Assembly (NCBI GenBank): GCA_036744005.1
Contig: DAINOJ010000002.1
Span: 1-64,000 of the forward strand
DNA length: 64,000 bases
Direction: 5' to 3'
From: CALCNS01 sp937897315
Lineage (GTDB): Bacteria; Bacillota; JAAYKD01
The notes below the pieces were generated by a model that had not been told where the DNA came from, did no database searches, and saw nothing but the letters and a program-made list of their open reading frames with translations. Below, in pieces: positions 15,940 to 25,225 of this stretch. How positions within the stretch are numbered: position 1 is the stretch's first letter; each line of letters opens with the position of its first letter. Made by a program: the position numbers and the translations under genes.

Positions 15940-17331
15940 CTATTTTTGTCCGGGGGCTTTCACTTCTGGCGGAATCGGACATTGATACGGTTTTCCTCCG
16001 GTCGCCTCTTTGAATTCAGCTTTCGCTTTCTCCACCAAGTCCGGTTCTCGTAGCAATCTACCAGCAGCATCCGCCATAGCTTTTGCTGCATAAATCATCC
16101 CTTTGTGCCCAATGCTCATTCCTGAACATAGGGTGATTTGCCAACTATGACCTGGAGCACCTAAATTGTCGGTAGCTGTGCCAAACGATGCGGTTGGAAC
16201 GATGTGCGCTACATCCCCAACGTCGGTAGAGCCGCCACCGACTTTCCCAGTCTCTCTCATCGGACTGACTCCACTAAAGATCTCAGTGCCTTCAGGGAGA
16301 TTCATCATTTTCAGTGCAGCAGGGTATTGTACAGGTTGTTGTTTGTTTAACTCACGCGAAAATACAATTTCCTCGTCCGTCCAGGGCTCTTGCGGAACTC
16401 TGGTTAAACTCTCGTGCAACACTTTTGCCAAAGTTTTATTAGGTAAGGTATTATGGCAACCTCCAAGGAACTCAATCTCCATTTCGGTTTCTGTCATCAT
16501 GGCCGCGCCTTTGGCAACTTTCACCAATCTAGCGTATACTTCGTCAATGACCGAACGTTTTGGACCTCTCACATAGTACCATACCGATGCTTTGTCTGGT
16601 ACTATATTTGGAGCCATTCCGCCTTCTTTGATCACGTAATGAATACGAACATCTGTAGTGACATGCTCTCTTAAGTAGTTTGCTCCCACATTCATTAACT
16701 CGACCGCGTCCAGAGCACTTCTGCCATTGTGTGGATCTCCTCCTGCATGAGCAGTCCGACCTCTAAAATGGAAAATAGCTGAATTTAAGCCGTTGGAGCT
16801 ATCCAAACTGACTCCGTTGGCACGACCAGGATGATACGCTAACGCTACATCTAGGCGGTCAAATGCACCTCCGCGTGCCATAAAGACTTTACCTGTGAGA
16901 ACTTCTTCTGCGGGACATCCATAAAAGACGATGGTTCCTGGAAGGTTGTTCTCTATCATCTCTTGCTTCAATCCTAGCACCGCTCCAAGGGTAGCTACTC
17001 CCAATAAATTATGCCCACAGCCTTGTCCCGGAGCACCTTCCACTACTGGTTCTTGCTGAATTTGAATTTTTTGGCTTAGCCCGGGTAATGCGTCATACTC
17101 TGCTAAAAAGCCAATAACGGGTTTCCCAGCACCCCAAGAAGCGATAAATGCCGTCGGCATACCAGCTACTTCATCCTCAAGCACGAATCCATCCTCTACC
17201 AAAACTTTTTTGATTGCTGCCACTGCTTTATATTCAGTGTACGCCGGCTCGGGATTCTCCCACAAATAGTCGCTGAGTTGAGTCAATTCATCTCTTCTTG
17301 CGTCAATGGTTTTGAGAGCAATTGCGTTCAT
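15940..17331 (-). CDS. M20 family amidohydrolase (AbgB-like)
   Basis: This 463-residue metallohydrolase of peptidase family M20 (subfamily D) resembles p-aminobenzoyl-glutamate hydrolase subunit B. Metal-site segments are GFLAEYDALPG, GQGCGHNLLG, CPAEE and GGGSTDVGDV; the dimerisation domain occupies about residues 190-310. It likely hydrolyses an N-acyl amino acid or small peptide in the cytoplasm, which would suit an amino-acid fermenter. AAAGGAG precedes the ATG. The cyclophilin gene lies 13 bases upstream. The substrate is unknown. Confidence 0.85.
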   Translation of the reverse strand: MNAIALKTIDARRDELTQLSDYLWENPEPAYTEYKAVAAIKKVLVEDGFVLEDEVAGMPTAFIASWGAGKPVIGFLAEYDALPGLSQKIQIQQEPVVEGAPGQGCGHNLLGVATLGAVLGLKQEMIENNLPGTIVFYGCPAEEVLTGKVFMARGGAFDRLDVALAYHPGRANGVSLDSSNGLNSAIFHFRGRTAHAGGDPHNGRSALDAVELMNVGANYLREHVTTDVRIHYVIKEGGMAPNIVPDKASVWYYVRGPKRSVIDEVYARLVKVAKGAAMMTETEMEIEFLGGCHNTLPNKTLAKVLHESLTRVPQEPWTDEEIVFSRELNKQQPVQYPAALKMMNLPEGTEIFSGVSPMRETGKVGGGSTDVGDVAHIVPTASFGTATDNLGAPGHSWQITLCSGMSIGHKGMIYAAKAMADAAGRLLREPDLVEKAKAEFKEATGGKPYQCPIPPEVKAPGQK

Positions 17332-17344
17332 ATAGATCTCCTTT

Positions 17345-17773
17345 CTATTCTATGGTCACTTTCTTCATCACATCACCTTGTTTTATACGATCCACAACAT
17401 CCATACCTGTCGAGACTTGACCAAATACAGTATGTACTCCGTCTAAATGTGGGAAAGAGGCATAGCAAATAAAGAACTGACTACCACCGGTATCTTTACC
17501 GGCATGAGCCATGGAAAGTGCCCCTCTCACATGTTTGTGTGGATTTCCATTGGTTTCACATTTGATTGTATATCCGGGACCACCAGTTCCAGTACCTTTC
17601 GGACATCCTCCTTGGGCAACAAAACCTGGTATGACTCGATGAAAGGTTAATCCATCATAGAAACCTTTTTTAGCTAAGTCGCTAAAATTCTTCACGGTGT
17701 TTGGGGCAGCTTCATCAAAAAACTCGATGATCACTTGTCCCCCCTTCTCCATATCAATGATTGCTTTACTCAT
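17345..17773 (-). CDS. ppiB: Peptidyl-prolyl cis-trans isomerase (cyclophilin)
   Basis: This 142-residue, single-domain cyclophilin lacks a signal peptide and so acts on cytoplasmic proteins. Active-site segments FHRVIPGFVAQGG and GGSQFFI are intact. I chose the second of two closely spaced ATGs (17773) because GGAGG lies 7 bases upstream of it and directly abuts the first (17779). Confidence 0.93.
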   Translation of the reverse strand: MSKAIIDMEKGGQVIIEFFDEAAPNTVKNFSDLAKKGFYDGLTFHRVIPGFVAQGGCPKGTGTGGPGYTIKCETNGNPHKHVRGALSMAHAGKDTGGSQFFICYASFPHLDGVHTVFGQVSTGMDVVDRIKQGDVMKKVTIE

Positions 17774-17839
17774 TGCCATCCCTCCAATTATTATTCAAAA
17801 GCTTTTTAATCGTTTCTCCATAGAGCGAGGCAAATCCTG

Positions 17840-18712
17840 CTAAAAGAACACTGTAGGAACTCTGCTCATTGGCACATTTGTACGCACTCGTTTCTCCCAA
17901 CCACTTTGATATTCGATACGGAACTCTTTGGCTAATTGTTGCAAATATGCTATTCCTCTCCCACAATCTTCTGCTCGATGCGAATCCGAACCCAGTGAGA
18001 ATGTACAGCCCTCTTCTGAAGCGATTTGTATGAAGCCAGCCGGTGGGCAAACACTACCCACTGGATATCGATAAGCAAGTCCGGCATTGAGCTCTAAATC
18101 CACTTTGTTCTGAACCGCTAAGCGCGCAATCCTCCGATAGTCCTCCTGTAAAGAATCACTTGGCCATGCGCCGAAGGCCTTACAAGAGTAGGGATGAGCG
18201 ATAACGTCGAATAAATGACTTTCAATCGCCGAGCATATCACCTTTGCATAATCGTTGAAAACCTTATTCACATCTTTCCCTTGCCAAAATTCCTTCTTGG
18301 TATCAAATCCCCATCCATTTAACCAATGAACAGAGCCGATAATATAATCAAAGGGAATATCTCGAAGGATGGCCTCGATGCTCTTTTCTTCGCCAGGAAA
18401 ATAGCACACTTCCAGACCAAGTAATACAGGCAACCCTTCCTTCTTAGCTGTTTCGACAAGCTGTACATACTCCCTTAACTCGTAACAAAAAGACTTCGGT
18501 TCTTTGGTCAGCCAATTCTTTTGATACTGCCCTTCAGGAGATTCGTCTAGTATAACCTGTCGTTGATAGATTGGCCAAAATTCCTTAAAATGATGAGAAT
18601 GCTCACTAAAGCCAAAAGTTTGTATTCCTCTCGAGATACCATGTCGTAGAAATTTCTGGATCGATTCCACCTCATAGGGATAATTCTCTAAATGCATGTG
18701 ATGATCTAGCAT
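17840..18712 (-). CDS. PHP-domain phosphatase, histidinol-phosphatase (HisJ) family
   Basis: This 290-residue protein has a PHP metal-dependent hydrolase domain. The N-terminal MLDHHMHLENYPYE and GFSEHSHH segments and a C-terminal LGSDSHRAED supply metal ligands. HisJ-type enzymes dephosphorylate histidinol phosphate, but no other his genes are near, so another phosphoester is possible. GAGGTG lies 8 bases before the ATG. Confidence 0.82.
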   Translation of the reverse strand: MLDHHMHLENYPYEVESIQKFLRHGISRGIQTFGFSEHSHHFKEFWPIYQRQVILDESPEGQYQKNWLTKEPKSFCYELREYVQLVETAKKEGLPVLLGLEVCYFPGEEKSIEAILRDIPFDYIIGSVHWLNGWGFDTKKEFWQGKDVNKVFNDYAKVICSAIESHLFDVIAHPYSCKAFGAWPSDSLQEDYRRIARLAVQNKVDLELNAGLAYRYPVGSVCPPAGFIQIASEEGCTFSLGSDSHRAEDCGRGIAYLQQLAKEFRIEYQSGWEKRVRTNVPMSRVPTVFF

Positions 18713-18779
18713 GTAAAAAACACCTCACTTTGCCATATAGAGTTCGCTCTCACAGTAAATCTTCCCTTTCTCTAGAAAA

Positions 18780-18803
18780 CCCCTGTCTCATAAGAGACAG
18801 GGG
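18780..18803 (-). terminator. Intrinsic terminator after the GlmL-partner gene
   Basis: A perfect 10-bp stem (18780-18789 and 18794-18803) with a 4-base loop is flanked by TTTT on the minus strand, 10 bases beyond the stop of the 18813-19934 gene. Confidence 0.85.
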
Positions 18804-18812
18804 TTTTTGAAA

Positions 18813-19934
18813 TTATTCTTCGATTAACTCAACGTTCGCACGAGGTACGGTTACCACTTCACCATTCTTTAAACGAATGGTCATAATACGAACTTTCGCT
18901 CCGGTTTCAATCACAACTAATTCTGGTGGTAAGTCCACAATTTCAGCCAGTTGACCAAAGTAGGGTTCACGGATGCAACGAATCAAAGTTCCTGCATCGA
19001 GGTTCCCATCTAAGTTGGCTTTCGTATCGTTGACAACAGTGCTTTCATCGGGAACAATAATCTCTGGACGCATAACACCTGCACGAATCTGGGTAGCGCC
19101 ATTAATGGAAGCATGCTTACCTTCTACTGCTTTTAAGAGATCAAACGTTTTATGTGCCATGGTAATCGCACCAAAACCTTCGGTGGTAATCAAGGTCAAC
19201 GGAATATCTTCATGGCCTGTAATCGCCACACCGATATCGTAACCTAGGTATTCCACCAAATCTTTGTCGATGATTCCACCGGCAACAATGCCACGTGCTC
19301 CAACAGAAGCAGCTTTACGAATGGCAGCGGCAGTCATCAAACTACCACCAACAATAATGCAACCTTTGAAAGTATCATTGATCAAATCTGCATCCAAGAC
19401 TTCGTCAGGAGACTTACAAGCCATTTTTAAAATGCCTTCGCGTTCTCCACCAACACCAAAGATGCCTTGAATAAATGCACCTTTCGTTTCAACAACAACG
19501 CCTTCGCGATCCATTACTTCGCTAACGGTTCCGTCAACATAAGCATTGATAACAATCGGCATCGCCGGTTCACGAATAATAACCTGGCCGGTTACTTCGG
19601 AAATGTGCTCGATGGTGCCTGCGACAGGAGACTTTACTTCGTTTTTGAATAACCCGAAGAAGCTTTTGGACATTGCTAAAACTTCATTCTTTTCAATCTT
19701 ATCACCGGGTTTTTTCTTCATCAAAGGTTCAATATCCTCAGCTTCCACACCGAGAATGTTAGCTACGTTAATAGATTGGGGATTTCCGGGTATATATGCT
19801 TTAGCGACAGGGGTATCGGGGCGCACTTTCGCTCCTTTTTGTACCAACACTTCGCCTAAAATCGGCAGCCGACGTCTTTTCGATATGGTAGAGGCGGCTG
19901 TAACCTTTAAACCTGGGGTATAAGCATTAGCCAT
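18813..19934 (-). CDS. Unrecognised protein with a barrel-sandwich (lipoyl/RnfC-like) segment, partner of the MutL/GlmL gene
   Basis: I do not recognise a named function for this 373-residue protein. It starts with a repeat-like KxxRRLPILGEVLVQKGAKV stretch and has a barrel-sandwich pattern around residues 90-125 (KSPVAGTIEHISEVTGQV, as in biotinyl/lipoyl hybrid domains, but without a modifiable MKM lysine). Several glycine-rich turns follow (GGIIDKDLVEYLGYDIGVAITGHED). There are no membrane segments. It lies 30 bases behind the MutL/GlmL gene and shares its terminator, so the two probably work together. AAAGGAG precedes the ATG. Confidence 0.6.
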   Translation of the reverse strand: MANAYTPGLKVTAASTISKRRRLPILGEVLVQKGAKVRPDTPVAKAYIPGNPQSINVANILGVEAEDIEPLMKKKPGDKIEKNEVLAMSKSFFGLFKNEVKSPVAGTIEHISEVTGQVIIREPAMPIVINAYVDGTVSEVMDREGVVVETKGAFIQGIFGVGGEREGILKMACKSPDEVLDADLINDTFKGCIIVGGSLMTAAAIRKAASVGARGIVAGGIIDKDLVEYLGYDIGVAITGHEDIPLTLITTEGFGAITMAHKTFDLLKAVEGKHASINGATQIRAGVMRPEIIVPDESTVVNDTKANLDGNLDAGTLIRCIREPYFGQLAEIVDLPPELVVIETGAKVRIMTIRLKNGEVVTVPRANVELIEE

Positions 19935-19964
19935 TGATTGACGCTCCTTTCATTCACAGTATTC

Positions 19965-21839
19965 TTATTTCGCAGTCTTCATGTAGCGTTCCAAGACATC
20001 CATGGAGTAAATATCCAAGGCTTTGAACCACTCCACAAGCTTGGTAATTCTGGTGTTTTTATCCGTCGGTAAAGTGAACGGACGACGGCCACGAGCGTCA
20101 ATGATGATACCACCGGCTACACCACCGCGAACTTTTTTGGAAACAGAACGGCCTTTGCCATTTCCCATATCGAAGTTGTTCGTCGGGTTCACTTCAACTT
20201 CAGCATATTCGTTTTCGCCCAACGGAATAGTATCTAAAGTACCGTAAGCAACTTCACGAGTAATGGTTTCACCATTTGGCATTTTTGCTTTGATGGTGAT
20301 GCACTTGTCCCCATCTTTTTGTGCGTTACCAATTGGTACAATGGAAGTTCCCAAGAAAATCAAACAGTCTTTCGCAAACACTTCTGCTGCTGCTTTCGGA
20401 TGAACTTCAGATAGAACACCCAATTGTGGAGTCATAAAAATCGAGTCAACAGTTAGTTCGGTGAACCCTTCCAATTGGAAAGAGTCTAACATCATTAGAG
20501 CAGTCTGTTGACGACGAGGTGCGTGAGATAATACACCGCCAGATCCAACAATCATGCCTAATTTATCTAACTGGATGATGGAATCGCTGGAAGAGCTTTG
20601 ATCAAAAGCTTCGGATATATCACGAACCTTTTGTACACCTTTTAGACCGGTAGCCAAAGATTTATGATGAATGAAGGATAAACGCAGAGCTTCACGAGCA
20701 ACCGCTTGTTCGACAACCAATTCTTCCAATGTTTGAGGAATTGTGGTCGGACGAATCATTTTGTTACGGATACGGTTGCGTAAATCGGCTTCATCGATGT
20801 CGAAGGGAATCCAACGCATGATGTTGTCTACGCCAGCTTCTAACAATACATTACAAATGGAGTAGCTCATACCTAAGTTTGCCGAAACGGTTCGATTGAA
20901 GAACTCGTGTTCATCACCGAAAACCGAGAAAACGTCGGTTGTTGCTCCGCCGATATCGACACCAATGATATGAATGTTGTATTGAAGGGCAGTCGTTTGA
21001 ATAATTTTACCAACTGCACCCGGAGTGGGCATAATAGGAACTTCGGTCCATTGCATTAGTTTATTGTAACCGGGTGCTTGTGCCATAACGTGTTCCATGA
21101 ACAGGTTATGGATTTCTTCACGAGCCGGTCCCAATACTTCTGCTTCTAAGACAGGACGAAGGTTGTCAACGATACGCAAGTCAACTTTCTTCTCTAAAAT
21201 ATCGCTGATGTATTTACGGGAGTCTTTGTTTCCGGCAAAAATAATCGGCAACTTGAAACCGATACCTAAACGAGGTTTGGGTTCGGCAGCAGAAATCAAT
21301 TCGGCAATCTCAACAACGTGGGTAATCGTACCACCATCAATACCACCAGATAATAAAATCATATCCGGGCGCAATTGACGAATACGTTCAATCTTCTCGT
21401 AAGGTTTACGACCATCATCAATGGAGATAACGTCCATAACAATTGCACCGGCACCCAGAGCGGCACGTTGGGCAGATTCTGCGGTCATGGTTTTTACCAC
21501 ACCGGCAACCATCATCTGCAAACCGCCGCCAGCTGAGGAAGTGGACAAATAAATGTCTACGCCGCTTCCATCGGGTTGACGTGGAGTTACTACTCCTTTG
21601 GGTCCTAAGAATGTCCGTCCAACCAATTCTTCTAGTTCATGTACTGCGTTTCGCACACCGGCAGTAACATCCTCGAAGGGGGCCTCTACGGTTGTCGGGG
21701 ATTCGCCACGGTTGATCAAACGATAAACACCATCAATCTTCTCGATCAAGATTGCTTTGGTTGTTGTTGATCCACAGTCCGTGGCAATAATGGAATTGAT
21801 TTCGCGAGTAATCGGTTCTCGCTTTACTTCATGAGCCAT
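19965..21839 (-). CDS. MutL/GlmL-family ASKHA protein (B12 mutase accessory type)
   Basis: This 624-residue protein belongs to the GlmL/MutL family of the acetate kinase-Hsp70-actin fold. Phosphate-binding motifs are IIATDCGSTTTKAILIE near residue 17 and GVDIGGATTDVFSVFG in the middle. Family members are coded beside glutamate mutase or ornithine aminomutase and are thought to protect or reactivate these B12 enzymes. No such mutase is in this window; the nearest B12 enzyme, KamDE, is 12 kb away and has KamB/KamC. It is not the DNA-repair MutL. AAGGAGG lies 8 bases before the ATG. Confidence 0.8.
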   Translation of the reverse strand: MAHEVKREPITREINSIIATDCGSTTTKAILIEKIDGVYRLINRGESPTTVEAPFEDVTAGVRNAVHELEELVGRTFLGPKGVVTPRQPDGSGVDIYLSTSSAGGGLQMMVAGVVKTMTAESAQRAALGAGAIVMDVISIDDGRKPYEKIERIRQLRPDMILLSGGIDGGTITHVVEIAELISAAEPKPRLGIGFKLPIIFAGNKDSRKYISDILEKKVDLRIVDNLRPVLEAEVLGPAREEIHNLFMEHVMAQAPGYNKLMQWTEVPIMPTPGAVGKIIQTTALQYNIHIIGVDIGGATTDVFSVFGDEHEFFNRTVSANLGMSYSICNVLLEAGVDNIMRWIPFDIDEADLRNRIRNKMIRPTTIPQTLEELVVEQAVAREALRLSFIHHKSLATGLKGVQKVRDISEAFDQSSSSDSIIQLDKLGMIVGSGGVLSHAPRRQQTALMMLDSFQLEGFTELTVDSIFMTPQLGVLSEVHPKAAAEVFAKDCLIFLGTSIVPIGNAQKDGDKCITIKAKMPNGETITREVAYGTLDTIPLGENEYAEVEVNPTNNFDMGNGKGRSVSKKVRGGVAGGIIIDARGRRPFTLPTDKNTRITKLVEWFKALDIYSMDVLERYMKTAK

Positions 21840-22034
21840 GAACGTTCCTCCTTCTTACCTAATGGCTGTCAACTGGCTTCCTTTTATTCAAAAATTAACA
21901 CAGCTGACGCCGTTAAAATACTGGTCTAAATTCTCTTTTGGTATGAAAAACCCTTCCTGTAAGTCAAAAGAATCCAATTGTATCAAAATCCAAAGGGTTT
22001 CATTGCTTTTTTCGATATTATTCTACTTCAACCA

Positions 22035-22448
22035 TCACCAGAACTTCCACCACGGTTTTTTCCCTTCGGCGATAGCTCTTTTCTTGGCTTCCTGTCGTTC
22101 GATTTTTTCACGCGCGACTCGTTCAAACTCTAATTGTTCTATTTTTTGTATTAAAATCTCAATGTTTTTACGGTCTTCTAAAAACAGGGCAATTTCTCTC
22201 GTATATTTGTCATTCACGAAAATATTGAGAAACGGCGCTGCACCCCACATAATGGAACCCCCGATGAAACTCAAGGGTCGTCCGGCTTCTAGAAACACCA
22301 TCGCTGGCGTACCCATTCCATACTTGTCAATCTTCTCAGCCATATAATTCACGATAAAGTCTCTGCGCTCTGGGTCCAACACATCATAGTTTGGGTCAAG
22401 AGCCGGGTTCGGGCTTTCAGGGATATTGTCTTCCGGTTTCTTACTCAT
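22035..22448 (-). CDS. Unknown 137-residue protein
   Basis: I do not recognise this protein. A proline-rich acidic N-terminus is followed by a hydrophobic glycine-rich stretch (about residues 58-77) that could be one membrane segment. A charged, helical, probably coiled-coil region comes next (about 85-125), and the end is basic and aromatic (PWWKFW). It overlaps the upstream unknown gene by 8 bases, so the two are co-translated. No clear terminator follows, only a long-looped AAACCCTT/AAGGGTTT pairing at about 21945-22000. Confidence 0.6.
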   Translation of the reverse strand: MSKKPEDNIPESPNPALDPNYDVLDPERRDFIVNYMAEKIDKYGMGTPAMVFLEAGRPLSFIGGSIMWGAAPFLNIFVNDKYTREIALFLEDRKNIEILIQKIEQLEFERVAREKIERQEAKKRAIAEGKKPWWKFW

Positions 22449-23046
22449 CTTTCTTCCCCTTTTCCAGTAGTTCTAATTTTGCTATGACTTCCGAACGGAT
22501 TTTATCTTCGTTTATTTGATACTTGGCACGAATATCGACCCATGCTCTTTCATGATTTTGTCGGATTAGCTTTTCCACCATGTCTCGATTCTTATCGTAG
22601 TAAATTGGCATATTTCTTTGAATTCGAGATCGAACGCTTCCCTTCTCAAAAAATAACTCTCCCATTTCATCTTCGAAAATGAAGTTTTCAATACCAATCC
22701 AAGGTTTAAACATTTGATTCAAAAAGTTCTTCCAATAGACTCCTTCACTGGTAATGACATAAAAACTATTGGTTAAATGAGAAGAAGCACTGCCAAAGAG
22801 CAACAATGGTATTAATATTAAGAATAAACCTAAGTCGGGAAACACCCATAAGGACACCAAATAGAAAACAAGATAAAGTGCTACCAAAATAGCCAGCTTC
22901 TTAGGTCGACTTTGCCATGGTTTACCGGACCATGCCAATAGAATCTCTCCAGGCACCTCGATATAACCAATCTTCCCCTGTTCGTTCCGAATAGGGTCAC
23001 CAACTACTTCAATTTTCTTGTTATCTTCTGCTTTTCGCTTCGCCAT
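22441..23046 (-). CDS. Unknown membrane protein, possibly bacterial PH-like
   Basis: This 201-residue protein has two adjacent transmembrane helices (about residues 48-85). They are followed by a ~100-residue region with alternating hydrophobic strands (SFYVITSEGVYWKN, FIFEDEMGELFFEKGSV) that resembles bacterial PH-like domains, though I cannot confirm this. The N-terminus is lysine-rich. GGGAGGG lies close to the ATG. It follows tex by 12 bases and overlaps the next gene. Confidence 0.6.
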   Translation of the reverse strand: MAKRKAEDNKKIEVVGDPIRNEQGKIGYIEVPGEILLAWSGKPWQSRPKKLAILVALYLVFYLVSLWVFPDLGLFLILIPLLLFGSASSHLTNSFYVITSEGVYWKNFLNQMFKPWIGIENFIFEDEMGELFFEKGSVRSRIQRNMPIYYDKNRDMVEKLIRQNHERAWVDIRAKYQINEDKIRSEVIAKLELLEKGKKDE

Positions 23047-23058
23047 CTTGCACCCTCC

Positions 23059-25215
23059 CTAACGAGCTTGTTTGATACTTAACCCGATTCGCTTACGAAC
23101 CCGGTCTATGCTGATGACTTTGACTTTTACTTGTTGTCCGACCTTGACGGCATTCGCAGGATGTGTAATTCGTTGAGGTGAAATCTCTGAAACATGTACC
23201 AGCCCATCTTGGTGCACTCCAATATCAACAAAGCATCCAAAATCGACAACATTTCGAACGATTCCTTGTAGAACCATTCCCTCTGCAAGATCTTCGAAAT
23301 GGAGAACATCCGTTGAAAAGACAACCGGTGGCAAATCTTCGCGCGGGTCACGACCTGGTTTTGCCAAAGAATCTCTCATATCCAACAGAGTGGGCAAGCC
23401 AAGCTGTAATTGTTCTCTTAACTCTGAAAGACGCTCGGTAGTCGCTGCATAAAGTTGTTGAACGACTGTTTCTATGCCAGACCGATCAAAAGGAACTTGA
23501 AATAAATCAAATAGAACTTTGGTAGCATCATACCTTTCGGGATGAATAGCCGTTTCATCCAAGAAGTTTTCTCCTCCGGATATTCGCAGAAAACCCGCTG
23601 CTTGCATATAGGTTTGTTCGCCTAATCCCGGTACAGCAAGCAACTGCTTTCTACTAATAAAGCGACGATTCTTTTCTCGATAAGCCACAATCTTTTTAGC
23701 AACCCCACTTTTGATTCCGGCTACGTATTGAAGAAGTTCTGCTGAAGCCGTATTTAAGTCCACACCCACATGATTGACTACACTTTCCACAACGGCTTCT
23801 AGTTTTAATCCAAGTTGCTTCTGATTCACATCGTGTTGATACAATCCTACACCAATACTTTTTGGGTCAATTTTTACCAACTCCGCCAAGGGGTCTTGTA
23901 GTCTACGAGCAATTGAAATGGCACTTCTTTGCGAAACATCTAATTGAGGAAATTCCTCTCCAGCCAATTTTGAAGCAGAATAAACCGAAGCGCCTGCTTC
24001 ATTCACAATGGTATAAGCTGCACGAGTAGCAGTTTGCGAAAGAATTCCAGACACAAACTGCTCTGTTTCTCTTGAAGCGGTTCCGTTTCCTATGGCCAAG
24101 CATTCAACTTGATATTGCTCAATGAGTTGTAGGATGACTTTGGTCGATGAATCCAGTTGCCCTCTCCCCATGGTTGGGTATATGACATTCAAATCCAATA
24201 ACTTTCCGGTGGTATCGACCACTGCTAACTTGCATCCGGTTCGAAAGGCTGGGTCTATACCCATCACAATTTTGTTCTTTACGGGTGGCTGTAACAGCAA
24301 ATTTCTTAGATTCTCTGCAAATACGCCAATGGCATGGTTTTCAGCCGTCTCTGTTAGAGTTGCCCGAACATCTCTTTCTATGGATGGAGCCATGAGGCGA
24401 TCATACCCATCAGTGACCGCTTCTGCAACCATATCACTCGCAAAAGATCCCATTGGTGCTTGATAGGCAGCAAGCAACCGCTGCAAAATGTTTTCTCTGG
24501 GACTGACCACCTTGACTCGTAAGAATTCCTCACGTTCTCCTCTATTCAAGGCAAGAACTCGGTGTGGAGGAATTCTGGATATGGGTTCTTCATATTGATA
24601 ATACATTTGGTAATCGCTGCTTCGTTCTGCATCCACAGCACTACTTTGTATATTTGCTTGCATTAGTGTGTAGCGCCTAACCCATGAGCGAAGTTCCGAA
24701 TCCTCCGAAACTCGCTCCGCAAGGATATCTTTGGCTCCCTGCATCGCGATATCATAACTAGTGACTCCAGATTCCTCCTGGATATACGTTAGTACCGTTT
24801 CTTCCCACTGCTTTTGTTCCCATTTTCTATGAAACATGAGTTCTGCTAACGGTTCCAGTCCTCGCTCTCTGGCAATACTAGCCCGGGTCCGTCGCTTCGG
24901 TCTGAACGGTAGGTAAATATCTTCCACTTCTTGGAGTTTTTCTGCTTGATCTAGCGCTTTTTCTATATCGGAAGTCCATTTATCCTGTTGTTGGATGGTT
25001 GCTTTGATTTCGTCCTTACGCTTTAACAGATTACGCAAATACCCAACGCGTTCTTCCAAAAAACGCAACTGATTCTCATCCAGACTGCCCGTAGCTTCTT
25101 TGCGATATCTAGCAATAAATGGGATAGTATTTCCTTCATCCAACAATGCAAGCGCCGCAGAAACCGATCCCTGCGGTGCTTGCATCTCAATGGAAATCTT
25201 TTGTAGAATATCCAT
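23059..25215 (-). CDS. tex: Tex-family transcription accessory protein
   Basis: This 718-residue protein matches Tex in length and order: an N-terminal helical region, a YqgF/RNase H-like domain (KIVMGIDPAFRTGCKLAVVD, about 315-440), helix-hairpin-helix segments (AGIKSGVAKKIVAYRE, about 495-560) and a C-terminal S1 RNA-binding domain (GIVRNVVDFGCFVDIGVHQDGLVH, about 640-715). Tex binds nucleic acid and assists transcription. It lies 10 bases downstream of the TPR gene, probably in the same operon. Confidence 0.93.
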   Translation of the reverse strand: MDILQKISIEMQAPQGSVSAALALLDEGNTIPFIARYRKEATGSLDENQLRFLEERVGYLRNLLKRKDEIKATIQQQDKWTSDIEKALDQAEKLQEVEDIYLPFRPKRRTRASIARERGLEPLAELMFHRKWEQKQWEETVLTYIQEESGVTSYDIAMQGAKDILAERVSEDSELRSWVRRYTLMQANIQSSAVDAERSSDYQMYYQYEEPISRIPPHRVLALNRGEREEFLRVKVVSPRENILQRLLAAYQAPMGSFASDMVAEAVTDGYDRLMAPSIERDVRATLTETAENHAIGVFAENLRNLLLQPPVKNKIVMGIDPAFRTGCKLAVVDTTGKLLDLNVIYPTMGRGQLDSSTKVILQLIEQYQVECLAIGNGTASRETEQFVSGILSQTATRAAYTIVNEAGASVYSASKLAGEEFPQLDVSQRSAISIARRLQDPLAELVKIDPKSIGVGLYQHDVNQKQLGLKLEAVVESVVNHVGVDLNTASAELLQYVAGIKSGVAKKIVAYREKNRRFISRKQLLAVPGLGEQTYMQAAGFLRISGGENFLDETAIHPERYDATKVLFDLFQVPFDRSGIETVVQQLYAATTERLSELREQLQLGLPTLLDMRDSLAKPGRDPREDLPPVVFSTDVLHFEDLAEGMVLQGIVRNVVDFGCFVDIGVHQDGLVHVSEISPQRITHPANAVKVGQQVKVKVISIDRVRKRIGLSIKQAR

Positions 25216-25225
25216 GATCTTCCCT

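Noticed and set aside
17766..18050. Minus-strand open frame of 94 codons
   Set aside because: It is an alternative frame of the PHP phosphatase gene, whose motifs are intact.
19965..21839. DNA mismatch repair MutL
   Set aside because: The sequence has ASKHA phosphate motifs rather than a GHKL ATPase; the shared name MutL comes from the mutase locus.
21945..22000. Terminator after the 22035-22448 gene
   Set aside because: AAACCCTT and AAGGGTTT can pair and T follows, but the loop of nearly 40 bases makes it doubtful; it is only mentioned in that gene's entry.
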